A DNA stretch of 64,000 bases from Bacillus piscicola (GTDB lineage: Bacteria > Bacillota > Bacilli > Bacillales > Marinococcaceae): contig NZ_JAJJJF010000011.1 of the NCBI RefSeq assembly GCF_022458745.1, positions 1-64,000 on the forward strand, written 5' to 3'. Positions within the stretch are counted from its first letter, which is position 1, and the number at the start of each line of letters is the position of its first letter. The notes beneath the pieces were generated by a model. It saw only the letters and a program-made list of their open reading frames with translations, was not told the origin of the DNA and did not search any database. A program made the position numbers and the translations under genes. Positions 26,047 to 34,141 of the stretch are shown piece after piece.

Positions 26047-26625
26047 ATGTTAGAAATCAGAAAAGTATTTACAGCTATTGAGGAAACGCGTGTGGAAGGT
26101 GGAAAAGAATTAGAAACGCCAATTAAAATCGTTGCGTCGATGGCGGTTATAAAAAATCCATGGGCTGGCAGAGGATTTGTTGAGAACTTGAAGCCGGAAA
26201 TCGATGAATATGCTCCGGAATTAGGTGAACTTTTAACGGGTGAGCTGCTTCAAGCTATTGGTTCTCCAGATAATGTAGAAGCGTTTGGAAAAGCAGGCGT
26301 TGTAGGAGTAGACGGCGAAATTGAGCATGCTTCTGCTTTTATTCACACGTTGAAGTTTGGGAATAAGTACCGCGATGCTGTAGAAGGAAAAAGCATTTTA
26401 AGCTTTACTAATAAAAGAGGTGGAGCCGGAACAGCGATTACTATTCCGATGGTACACAAGAATGATGAATCGAAGCGTTCTCACTATATTACCTTTGAAA
26501 CTATGATACCAGATGCACCACGTGCTGATGAGATTATTGTAGTGATCGGTGCATCAACAGGAGGACGTCCTCATCCACGGACTGGGGATAGACACACAGA
26601 TATGAAGGAAATGGGTCTTGTATAA
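26047..26625 (+). CDS. AA_synth / DUF1185 family protein
   Basis: A 192-residue protein of the family labelled amino acid synthesis protein (DUF1185). Features typical of it are NPWAGRGFVENLKPEID near residue 37, GVVGVDGEIEHASAFIHT and the C-terminal IGASTGGRPHPRTGDR. The biochemical role is not established. Homologues often sit next to luciferase-like monooxygenases and hydrolases in catabolic clusters, as here. GGGAGG precedes the start, and the stop overlaps the next gene's ATG by one base. Confidence 0.85.
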   Translation: MLEIRKVFTAIEETRVEGGKELETPIKIVASMAVIKNPWAGRGFVENLKPEIDEYAPELGELLTGELLQAIGSPDNVEAFGKAGVVGVDGEIEHASAFIHTLKFGNKYRDAVEGKSILSFTNKRGGAGTAITIPMVHKNDESKRSHYITFETMIPDAPRADEIIVVIGASTGGRPHPRTGDRHTDMKEMGLV

Positions 26626-27419
26626 TGCAAGCCGAAGATCGTAAAGGATTGGCAACGTACTGGCAAGAGAAAGGCAGTGGAGAGCCAGTGATATTAATAC
26701 ATGGTGTGGGAATGGACCACACCATGTGGCAATATCAAACGGAGTTTCTCGCTTCTTATTACCGTGTTATCACTTACGATATGCTTGGGCATGGAAACTC
26801 GGGAAAACCGGGCGGCGAGTATAAACTCGATCATTACGTTTCTCAGTTGCTAGGATTGATGGATCAATTATCTCTCGATCAAGCCCATATTGTTGGCTTC
26901 TCGATGGGAGGAATGGTTGCTCAGTTATTCGGAATTATACATCCGGACAAAGTGAAAACGCTTACCTTCATGAACGCTGTGGCGAACCGTTCAGAAAAGG
27001 AACAGCAAGCCGTCAAGAATAGAGTGAAACAAGTTGAAAGAGAAGGCCATCAATCCACGATTGATGCTGCGATTGATAGGTGGTTTAACGAGGATTACCG
27101 CAAGAACAACCCAGATTTAGTGGAAAAAGTAAGAGAACGGTTGAAAAACAACGATGCCGACGCTTATTTAAAGTCATATAAGGTGTTTGCTGCAGCTGAT
27201 CAGGAAATTTGGCCACAATTAAATGAGATAAAGAAACCAACACTTGTTATAACAGGAGAAGGGGATGTCGGTTCTACGCCGCTCATGGCAGAGGACATCC
27301 ATGAACAGCTTTCAAATTCTGAACTCGTTATTTTCCCAGGATTCAAGCATATGCTGCCCATGGAAAATTATGAAGCTGTCAACGAAACGATCTTTCGTTT
27401 TATTGAAAAACACAGATAG
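26625..27419 (+). CDS. Alpha/beta hydrolase
   Basis: A 264-residue alpha/beta hydrolase. The nucleophile elbow GFSMGG (about Ser92), the oxyanion strand VILIHGVGMDHTMW, the acid in TGEGDVGS and the catalytic histidine in FPGFKHMLP are all present. It resembles the hydrolases that cleave ring-opened amides after flavin-dependent ring cleavage (RutD-like or enol-lactonase-like). It overlaps the DUF1185 gene by one base, implying tight coupling. The substrate is not known. Confidence 0.88.
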   Translation: MQAEDRKGLATYWQEKGSGEPVILIHGVGMDHTMWQYQTEFLASYYRVITYDMLGHGNSGKPGGEYKLDHYVSQLLGLMDQLSLDQAHIVGFSMGGMVAQLFGIIHPDKVKTLTFMNAVANRSEKEQQAVKNRVKQVEREGHQSTIDAAIDRWFNEDYRKNNPDLVEKVRERLKNNDADAYLKSYKVFAAADQEIWPQLNEIKKPTLVITGEGDVGSTPLMAEDIHEQLSNSELVIFPGFKHMLPMENYEAVNETIFRFIEKHR

Positions 27420-27442
27420 GGTTCGTTAGGAGGACGTTATTG

Positions 27443-28927
27443 ATGGAAGCACTAAAGAAGTATGACATGTATATTAACGGGGAGTGGACTGCTTCCTCCG
27501 ACGGTCAGTATTTTGAAAGTTTCAATCCGGCAACTGGACAGCCGTGGTGCTATGTTGCGCAAGGTACTTCGGAAGACGTGGAAAGGGCTGTGAAAGCAGC
27601 AGACAATGCCTTTTATAACAAAGACTGGGCAGACATGACATATACAAAAAGAGGGCATTTACTGCGCAAACTCGGTGATCTATTATCCGAGAATGTCGAA
27701 GAACTTGCGGAATTTGAAACGCGAGATAATGGGAAGCTAATCCGGGAAATGAAAGCACAGTTAACTTACATGCCTGAATTCTTCTATTACTATGCAGGCC
27801 TTGCTGACAAAATCCAGGGTGAAACATTACCGATTGACAAAAAGGATATGTTCGTCTTTTCGGAAAGAGAGCCTTTAGGTGTGGTAGTAGCTATTACTCC
27901 TTGGAACTCCCCTCTTTATCTAACTTTTATTAAACTGGCTCCCGCTTTGATTGCCGGGAATACGATTGTGATCAAGCCATCTGAGCATTCTTCAGCTTCA
28001 TTGCTTGAGTTTACGAAGTTAATAGAGAAGGCTGGATTTCCCCCTGGAGTGGTTAATATAGTGACGGGCTTTGGGGCTGATATTGGCGATTCATTAACCT
28101 CCCATCCTTTTGTGAGCCGAGTAGCGTTTACCGGTGGAGAAAAGACAGCCAGGAACATCGTTAGGAATTCCGCTGAGAATTTTGCCCAATTGTCTTTAGA
28201 ATTGGGAGGCAAGTCACCTAATATCGTATTTGATGACGCTAATTTGTATAACGCAGCGATGGGCACCATTGCAGGGATATTTGGCGCGACTGGTCAAAGC
28301 TGTGTAGCTGGCTCAAGATTGTTCCTTCATCAAAAGATATACGACGAGTTTATGGATATTCTCGTGTCTCGAGTAGAGAAGATAAAAATTGGGGATCCGA
28401 TGTCTGCGGATTCTGAGATTGGCCCAGTTGCCACGTTAAATCAGTTGGAAAGCATTGAAAGGTATGTAGAAACAGGTTTGGACGAAGGTGGGAAGCTTCT
28501 ACTGGGAGGAAAGCGGCCTGAGCATATGAAAGAGGGCTGGTATTTTGAACCGACTATTTTTGAGCACACAGAACACAATGGCTGTATTACCAAAGAAGAA
28601 ATATTTGGTCCAGTGTTAAGTGTCATGCCATTCTCTGAGGAAGAAGAAGTTATCAAGCTCGCGAATAGCACTGACTACGGGCTGGCAGCTGGTATTTGGA
28701 CGAATGACATAGGTAGAGGACATCGACTCTCGAAACGGTTGCGCGCAGGGATTGTCTGGGTAAATACGTATCGTAGCATCTCACCAATCGCACCAATTGG
28801 CGGATCAAAACTCAGCGGTTATGGACGAGAAGGTGGGCTAGAATCAGTTCATGACTATACCCAGAAGAAAACAGTGTGGATAAACACTTCATCTGCCCCT
28901 ATGTCTGATCCATTTATTATTCGATGA
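27443..28927 (+). CDS. Aldehyde dehydrogenase
   Basis: A 494-residue NAD(P)-dependent aldehyde dehydrogenase. Cofactor and active-site motifs are VAITPWNSPLY (about residue 150), FTGGEKTA, LELGGKSPNIVFDDA with the general-base Glu, and GATGQSCVAGSRLF with the catalytic Cys near residue 290. EEIFGPVLSVMPF follows. AGGAGG at 27428-27433 supports the ATG at 27443. It would oxidise an aldehyde (or lactol) made by the monooxygenase. Apart from the MDR protein at 23178, it is the only other NAD(P)-type dehydrogenase in this cluster. Confidence 0.93.
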   Translation: MEALKKYDMYINGEWTASSDGQYFESFNPATGQPWCYVAQGTSEDVERAVKAADNAFYNKDWADMTYTKRGHLLRKLGDLLSENVEELAEFETRDNGKLIREMKAQLTYMPEFFYYYAGLADKIQGETLPIDKKDMFVFSEREPLGVVVAITPWNSPLYLTFIKLAPALIAGNTIVIKPSEHSSASLLEFTKLIEKAGFPPGVVNIVTGFGADIGDSLTSHPFVSRVAFTGGEKTARNIVRNSAENFAQLSLELGGKSPNIVFDDANLYNAAMGTIAGIFGATGQSCVAGSRLFLHQKIYDEFMDILVSRVEKIKIGDPMSADSEIGPVATLNQLESIERYVETGLDEGGKLLLGGKRPEHMKEGWYFEPTIFEHTEHNGCITKEEIFGPVLSVMPFSEEEEVIKLANSTDYGLAAGIWTNDIGRGHRLSKRLRAGIVWVNTYRSISPIAPIGGSKLSGYGREGGLESVHDYTQKKTVWINTSSAPMSDPFIIR

Positions 28928-28975
28928 GTTTGATAATAGGTGATCTATTAATTAAAAGAAGCGAGGGATAGGTTT

Positions 28976-29998
28976 ATGACTTCTATCCAAAAAATATATG
29001 ACGAACTGCTAAAAGGACGACTTGTTGTGGTAGTGGATGACTTACAGCATCATCATGTAAGTTATCTGGCTGGGGACCTTCGTGCGATCCAATCGGACCA
29101 TGTTAATTTCATGATCCAAAAAGGAAAGGGACTTGTTTATGCTTGCATAAGTGAGGAGCAAGGAAAAAAACTGGCCCTTCCCATGATGACTGAAAATAAT
29201 GATGATACGATGACGGTTTCGGTTGATCATTATACGTCGACCACAGGTATTTCCGTCAACGAACGGACACAGACTCTGAAAGCGCTTAATGAAAATACGG
29301 CCAGACCGGAGCATTTTATCCGGCCGGGCCATGTGTTTCCGGTTATATATTCCGAGCAGGGCCTTCTAGAGCGGCGCAGTGTATTTGAAGCTGTCACCGA
29401 TATCTCACGGATAAATCAACAAGAGCCTGCCAGTTCCTACCTTTGTGAAATATTAAATAGCAGAGGTGAAATAGCGGATACAGAAGAAGTTCAATTACTA
29501 TGCAGCAAGTATCGTCTTTCTTCTATATTATTAAGTGACCTTTTATCATGTAAAGCAGATCGATATATTACCTGCTTTGAAGCGAAAACGACATCCATTC
29601 CTTATGTCAATCAGTCAAAAGGATTTCCCAATCTTAGCTTAACTTTACCGGCAGAGAACCCATATCTGAAAACTGGAGTATACGGTATAAAGGTTCATTG
29701 TGAAGACCAAATGGAAACAGGCATTATGCATGTCAACGAAAACAATGGTGAAAAGACGTTTGATATGTGTTTGCTTCGTGAGGATGTTTCTTTACTAAAA
29801 AAAGAGGTAGTAGTGGAAGCTGCTTTTTACCTGAGACGCTTACGATTTTTTTCGTCCTCTTCCATTGATGAGCTAGTCGTCATGTATGAAAAAGATCACG
29901 ATGCGGTTACTACTCTGTTCCAACTAATTTCTGATGAAAAATGGCGGGTGAAAGGAAGTAATGAGAGAACACAAACAGCACGTACTTCAATTTCCTGA
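28976..29998 (+). CDS. RibB-like protein with degenerate active site
   Basis: A 340-residue protein. Residues 1-200 clearly belong to the DHBP synthase (RibB) fold: VVVVDD near residue 20, TVSVDHYTSTTGIS, RPGHVFPV and CEILNSRGE. The catalytic acidic loop that normally reads D-E-D-R-E-N-E-G-D is replaced by D-L-Q-H-H-H-V-S-Y-L-A-G-D. The GHTEA motif is replaced by RRSVFEA. Making 3,4-dihydroxybutanone phosphate is therefore unlikely. The C-terminal 140 residues lack GTP cyclohydrolase II motifs and I cannot assign them. Position in a flavin monooxygenase operon suggests a role in flavin handling, or a new reaction on the fold. Confidence 0.8.
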   Translation: MTSIQKIYDELLKGRLVVVVDDLQHHHVSYLAGDLRAIQSDHVNFMIQKGKGLVYACISEEQGKKLALPMMTENNDDTMTVSVDHYTSTTGISVNERTQTLKALNENTARPEHFIRPGHVFPVIYSEQGLLERRSVFEAVTDISRINQQEPASSYLCEILNSRGEIADTEEVQLLCSKYRLSSILLSDLLSCKADRYITCFEAKTTSIPYVNQSKGFPNLSLTLPAENPYLKTGVYGIKVHCEDQMETGIMHVNENNGEKTFDMCLLREDVSLLKKEVVVEAAFYLRRLRFFSSSSIDELVVMYEKDHDAVTTLFQLISDEKWRVKGSNERTQTARTSIS

Positions 29999-30269
29999 TC
30001 TTCGATTTGCAAGTTACTGTTGTAAGACGTTCGGGGTGAACCGTGGCGTATTTAACGTAGTAGACGAATGGTTTTTCGAACAAGGGATCGTGGATGTTCT
30101 AACGCGCCGAAACTTTATTGTTCATTTTTTTGAAACTTTATATCAGGAAAATAAGGATATTAGCTTTGGAAGCGGCGGAGTGAAAAAAGCTCTCCATACA
30201 TTTTGGGCAGTTCAAAGAACACCACAAAAGGTTGAAAATCCAGCTCTTAATATTCACTCATATGTCTGA
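29961..30269 (+). CDS. Hypothetical protein in monooxygenase cluster
   Basis: A 102-residue protein of no family that I recognise. The ATG at 29961 has AAAGGAAG upstream and overlaps the end of the RibB-like gene by 38 bases. It has a mixed composition with two adjacent cysteines (residues 20-21), no signal peptide and no clear membrane helix. It fills the gap between the RibB-like gene and operator site C. Overlap and ribosome binding site make it probably real, and it may work with the RibB-like protein. Confidence 0.55.
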   Translation: MREHKQHVLQFPDLRFASYCCKTFGVNRGVFNVVDEWFFEQGIVDVLTRRNFIVHFFETLYQENKDISFGSGGVKKALHTFWAVQRTPQKVENPALNIHSYV

Positions 30270-30314
30270 TTATTAACAATAAATGATTGATTAATGCTAT
30301 TCTAACTACCTCGT

Positions 30315-30331
30315 TTGTATGGTACATGGTA
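30315..30331. promoter_or_regulatory. Candidate GntR operator, site C
   Basis: TTGTATGGTACATGGTA is identical to site B at 23147-23163. It lies about 95 bases upstream of the BCCT gene, flanked by CTCG and CGAG. No strong -35/-10 pair is seen, but TTAACA (30273) and TATTCT (30298) are possible. Confidence 0.65.
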
Positions 30332-30424
30332 ATCGAGGGTTAAAGGTTTTGTCGACGAGTAAGTCAAATGTGTCAGGAACGTGTAACAACCGAAGTGATC
30401 GATTATGCTAGAGGAGGGAAATGT

Positions 30425-32005
30425 ATGGAAAATGGTATGCGCACAGGTAAAATAAACTGGCCAGTCTTTATTCTAACTGGTGGAGTTCTGACAATTTTTG
30501 TCATCATGTCCTTAATTTATACAGACGGTGTGGCGGCACTTGTTAATTGGGGGTTCACCCAATCTATCAAATATTTCGGTGCTTTTTGGCAGTTATTATT
30601 ACTTGCAACATTTGTGGTCGGTGCTGTATTAGCTATCTCTAAATATGGAAAAGCACGTGTGGGAAACTTGGATAAACCAGACATGAGTTTCTTTAAATGG
30701 GCGGCGATCATAACAGTTTCGGGACTTGGGGCCGGCGGTGTATTTTGGGCAGCGGCAGAACCGATGTATTACTTTACAGAAGTGCCGCCTATGCATGACG
30801 GGATTTCTGCTGCGACAGAAGGAGCAGTAGGAGTTGCAATGGCGCAAAGCTTTATGTCCTGGGGTTTTACGGCGTGGGCCGTGTACGGAGCGATAAGCGC
30901 GATTATTATTATGTATGCTCATTACAACAAAGGTTTGTCTTTGCGCCCAAGGACTCTATTATATCCGATATTTGGAGAGAAAATTGAGACAAATAATTGG
31001 GGTGTAGCGGCTGACGTTTTCTGTATTTTAGGTGCAGTCGCGGGGACGATTGGAACAATTGGTTTTTTTGGATTTCAGTTCAGTTACTGGATGCATGACC
31101 TATTTGGATTGCCGGATACACTTTTGACTCAAGTGTTAGCGGTAGGGGTGTTGATAGCATTAGTAACCATATCAACAGTGACAGGTATTGAAAAAGGAAT
31201 CCAGTTTTTAAGCCGTTTTAACGTATGGTTTGCGATCGGTGTTGGTATTATCCTCCTTCTGATTGGTCCTGGAGGTTTTATCATTGATACGTTTATTTCT
31301 TCATTTGGAACCTATATGGGCGAATATATGAATATTCACACTTATAGGGATGATCAAGCCTGGCTTGGATCTTGGATGCTATTTTTCTTTGGGTGGTTTA
31401 TCGGTTTCGGACCTCTTATGGCAGTCTTAGTGGCCAGGGTATCTCGTGGGCGGACAGTTCGAGAAGTGTTTCTTGTCGTCTCCATTGTAACAGCGCTTGC
31501 ATCAAACGTGTGGTTCAGTATTCTCGGTGGCAGCGGTATTTTTTATGAACTGCAAAACAGCGGTTCTGTCAGCACCCCTCTTTTAGAAAATGGGCTGCCG
31601 GCTGCTATTATTGCGATTGCCGAACAGCTGCCTTTAGGCGGAATCATGGCTATCGTCATGTTAATCTTAACCATTACTTTCGTCATTACAACAGCTGATT
31701 CGATGTCTTATTCGGTATCTATGGCCGTTACCGGTGAAGGGGACCCACCGAAGGCAGTACGAGTATTTTGGGCCATCTTGATGGGAGCTATTTCTGTTAT
31801 TCTCATTAATATCGGGGAGGGTAGTATCGGTGCCCTGCAGTCGTTCATTGTCGTCACAGCTGTTCCGATTTCTATCATCATGCTGCCTGTATTATGGGGC
31901 GCACCAAAAATTGCTAAAAAAATGGCTATCGAACAGGGTGTTGTCAAAGAAGAGTCAGTAGGTTATCCAAGCGGTAAGGTTTCACAAAAAGTAGAAAATC
32001 TATAG
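30425..32005 (+). CDS. BCCT family transporter
   Basis: A 526-residue secondary transporter of the betaine/carnitine/choline family with 12 predicted membrane helices. The family signature is recognisable as WLGSWMLFFFGWFIGFGP, followed by VARVSRGRTVREVF. GAGGAGGG precedes ATG 30425; the frame is open upstream to 30368 but without a site. BCCT carriers move quaternary-ammonium or other zwitterionic compounds, usually with Na+ or H+. This is the best hint that the cluster degrades a betaine-like molecule. Its own operator copy upstream suggests co-control by the GntR regulator. Confidence 0.92.
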   Translation: MENGMRTGKINWPVFILTGGVLTIFVIMSLIYTDGVAALVNWGFTQSIKYFGAFWQLLLLATFVVGAVLAISKYGKARVGNLDKPDMSFFKWAAIITVSGLGAGGVFWAAAEPMYYFTEVPPMHDGISAATEGAVGVAMAQSFMSWGFTAWAVYGAISAIIIMYAHYNKGLSLRPRTLLYPIFGEKIETNNWGVAADVFCILGAVAGTIGTIGFFGFQFSYWMHDLFGLPDTLLTQVLAVGVLIALVTISTVTGIEKGIQFLSRFNVWFAIGVGIILLLIGPGGFIIDTFISSFGTYMGEYMNIHTYRDDQAWLGSWMLFFFGWFIGFGPLMAVLVARVSRGRTVREVFLVVSIVTALASNVWFSILGGSGIFYELQNSGSVSTPLLENGLPAAIIAIAEQLPLGGIMAIVMLILTITFVITTADSMSYSVSMAVTGEGDPPKAVRVFWAILMGAISVILINIGEGSIGALQSFIVVTAVPISIIMLPVLWGAPKIAKKMAIEQGVVKEESVGYPSGKVSQKVENL

Positions 32006-32040
32006 AATAGAGATGAATAGGGATTGAAAGGAGAATGAAA

Positions 32041-32532
32041 GTGTCAGAGAAAGAGAATGTATTCAAGGAAGTAATGGGGAATTATCCGACAGGGGTTACG
32101 ATTGTAACAGCCCGGAACGAAGAGGGGGAGCCGGTTGGCTTGACGGTTAATTCATTCGCATCGGTATCCCTGGACCCACTGCTAGTCTTATGGTCCATCG
32201 ATCATAGAGTATCATCGCTCGAAGCGTTTAAAAGCGCGGATCATTTTGCGATACACATTTTAAGTGGGGATCAGCAGGATCTGTGTAAAACGTTTGCTTC
32301 GAAAGATACGGACCGCTTCAACTCTTGCACTTGGGAGAGCTCGGAGTATAATCTTCCTGTCATTAACGATGCATACGCCGTACTTCAATGTAAAACGTTC
32401 AAGCAGGTGGAAGCAGGAGACCACACCATTTTGATCGGCGAAGTACAAGACATTCAAAAATCCGATACAAAGGAACCAATGATGTACCACCAACGCCGTT
32501 TTGGGCCAATTCCGGTTGAGTTCCACAGCTAA
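32041..32532 (+). CDS. Flavin reductase (HpaC-like)
   Basis: A 163-residue flavin reductase domain protein of the type that supplies reduced flavin to two-component monooxygenases. NYPTGVTIVTARNEEGEPVGLTVNSFASVSLDPLLVL is the family core; GDHTILIGEVQDI and HQRRFGPI close the domain. I chose GTG 32041, seven bases after AAAGGAG. The ATG at 32035 lies too close to that site. It is the last gene of the GntR cluster and the probable partner of the LLM monooxygenase. It is a paralogue of the reductase at 42491. Confidence 0.9.
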   Translation: MSEKENVFKEVMGNYPTGVTIVTARNEEGEPVGLTVNSFASVSLDPLLVLWSIDHRVSSLEAFKSADHFAIHILSGDQQDLCKTFASKDTDRFNSCTWESSEYNLPVINDAYAVLQCKTFKQVEAGDHTILIGEVQDIQKSDTKEPMMYHQRRFGPIPVEFHS

Positions 32533-32538
32533 AAAAAC

Positions 32539-32582
32539 ACACTTCCCACGGGTCTGTCGGACTTGATGGGAAGTGTTTTTTT
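32539..32582. terminator. Terminator closing the GntR cluster
   Basis: Stem ACACTTCCCA with TGGGAAGTGT (about 32539-32548 and 32567-32576) is followed by seven Ts; an A run precedes it, so it may also serve the convergent DUF1294 gene. Confidence 0.8.
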
Positions 32583-32605
32583 GCGATATTTTGCAGATAC
32601 CATAA

Positions 32606-32872
32606 TTAAAAGTACCGAGAAATATAGAAAGCTGCCGCTATTTCAAAGAGGGCAATAAACGGAACGAGGAGAGTAAATGCTGGCTTTCTTATTTTGTGAC
32701 GAAAGAGCATCATCCCCGCTATAATGCCAATAAAACCGCCGAGACAAGCAAGGAGAAGGAGATTTTTCTCCGGTATACGCCTTTTCCTCCGTATTGCTTT
32801 CCATTTATCTACCCCCATAAAGATAAACGACAAGATAGTTATTACTATTATATAAGTCAGAAAAACTGCCAA
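32606..32872 (-). CDS. DUF1294 family membrane protein
   Basis: An 88-residue protein with three hydrophobic segments and the family's central FMGVDKWKAIRRKRRIPEKNLLLLACLGG motif region (residues about 19-47), where a basic loop precedes a glycine-rich helix. The function of DUF1294 is unknown. The first codon would be TTG, about eleven bases after AAGGAAAGGA. It stands alone, convergent to the flavin reductase. Confidence 0.75.
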   Translation of the reverse strand: MAVFLTYIIVITILSFIFMGVDKWKAIRRKRRIPEKNLLLLACLGGFIGIIAGMMLFRHKIRKPAFTLLVPFIALFEIAAAFYISRYF

Positions 32873-33194
32873 GAGTATGAAATCCTTTCCTTAAGAGGTT
32901 TACTTATTATACCAGGTTTTAATAAAACCCCCACGTAGTCTCCAATTAAATGAAAGCAGTTGGCTGATTCGATTTGCCCCTGCATTTTCCTACCTTGTAT
33001 TTTACATCCTTAATTGTTAAACCCGTAGTGATTTTATTAGAAAAAGTGAACATTCTGTTTCAGTTGTGCAACGAAAATGTAGACAATTTATTGCAATCTA
33101 GCAAAGGTAGTCTTTATGTAGAAGGCAACTTGCTATAATCAATCTACGGTACAAACATTTACGGAGAAGTTTTGGAATGGAGGAGGTTGCCCTC
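32873..33194. other. Intergenic region upstream of qoxA
   Basis: No gene is seen. The useful element is an extended -10 promoter at 33131-33139 (TGCTATAAT) with a poor -35 (TCTTTA, 33111-33116). That gives a leader of roughly 50 bases before qoxA. I could not identify an operator for Rex, ResD or CcpA with confidence. Confidence 0.5.
33131..33139 (+). promoter_or_regulatory. Extended -10 promoter of qoxABCD
   Basis: TGC followed by TATAAT at 33134-33139 matches the extended -10 element. The -35 region is weak, which would fit an activated or extended -10-dependent promoter. Confidence 0.55.
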
Positions 33195-34118
33195 ATGAAG
33201 CGTATGAGAAACCATATGCAAAAATGGATTCCTATAGGAATGCTAGCTCTCATCATGTTACTGAGCGGTTGTGAACAAATGGCCGTGTTTGATCCGAAAG
33301 GACCGGTAGCGGAGAGCCAAAAGGATCTTATCGTGTACTCACTTTGGTTTATGCTTGTTATTGTGGTTGTCGTATTCGCGTTATTTGCTTATATGGTTTG
33401 GAAGTATCGTGATCGCCCAAATCGTAAAGACGGTGACTACAATCCGAATATCCATGGAAATCTTTTAATTGAAATCATATGGACCGCAATTCCGATTGTG
33501 ATTGTAATTGCTTTATCTGTACCAACTGTTCAGACACTTTTTGATTTAGAAAGACCGTCGACGGCACATGAAGCGGAAGAGCCACTTGTCGTGTATGCAA
33601 CAGCGGCAGATTGGAAATGGTTCTTTAGTTATCCGGAGCAAAATATTGAAACCGTCAATTATTTGCATATCCCGACAAATCGGGACATTGAATTTCGATT
33701 ATCGTCGGCAGATTCTATGGCAGCGTTGTGGATCCCACAGTTAGGCGGCCAGAAATATAATATGGCGGGCATGGAAAACACCCTTTATTTACAGGCCGAC
33801 GAACCAGGGGTGTATGACGGCCGCAACGCTAACTTCAATGGAGAAGGTTTTACGAAACAAACCTTTCAAGTTCACGCCGAAGACAAAGAACAATTCGAGG
33901 AATGGGTGGAAAAAGTGCAGGACGATTCCCCAGCACTCACGCAGGACCAATATGACAGCCTGCTCGAACCCGGATTAACGGAGACCATGGCGTTTTCCTC
34001 CACTCATCTACAGTGGGTGGATCATGGAACCAATGAAGGACGCGATTATTCTATCAACCTTCACCGCGATGCGTATGAAGAATTAATGCATCTAGAAAAC
34101 GGTAAAAAAAGGGAGTAA
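33195..34118 (+). CDS. qoxA: aa3-type quinol oxidase subunit II
   Basis: A 307-residue subunit II of a heme-copper quinol oxidase. A lipoprotein signal ends in LLSGC (Cys near residue 26). Two membrane helices (about residues 46-70 and 90-112) precede a cupredoxin-like outer domain. The CuA ligands of cytochrome c oxidases are absent, which points to quinol rather than cytochrome c as donor. I used ATG 33195, eight bases after GGAGGAGG; the ATG at 33177 lies within that region. It is first in qoxABCD. Confidence 0.93.
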   Translation: MKRMRNHMQKWIPIGMLALIMLLSGCEQMAVFDPKGPVAESQKDLIVYSLWFMLVIVVVVFALFAYMVWKYRDRPNRKDGDYNPNIHGNLLIEIIWTAIPIVIVIALSVPTVQTLFDLERPSTAHEAEEPLVVYATAADWKWFFSYPEQNIETVNYLHIPTNRDIEFRLSSADSMAALWIPQLGGQKYNMAGMENTLYLQADEPGVYDGRNANFNGEGFTKQTFQVHAEDKEQFEEWVEKVQDDSPALTQDQYDSLLEPGLTETMAFSSTHLQWVDHGTNEGRDYSINLHRDAYEELMHLENGKKRE

Positions 34119-34141
34119 CCACAGAAAGCAGGTGAACAAGA

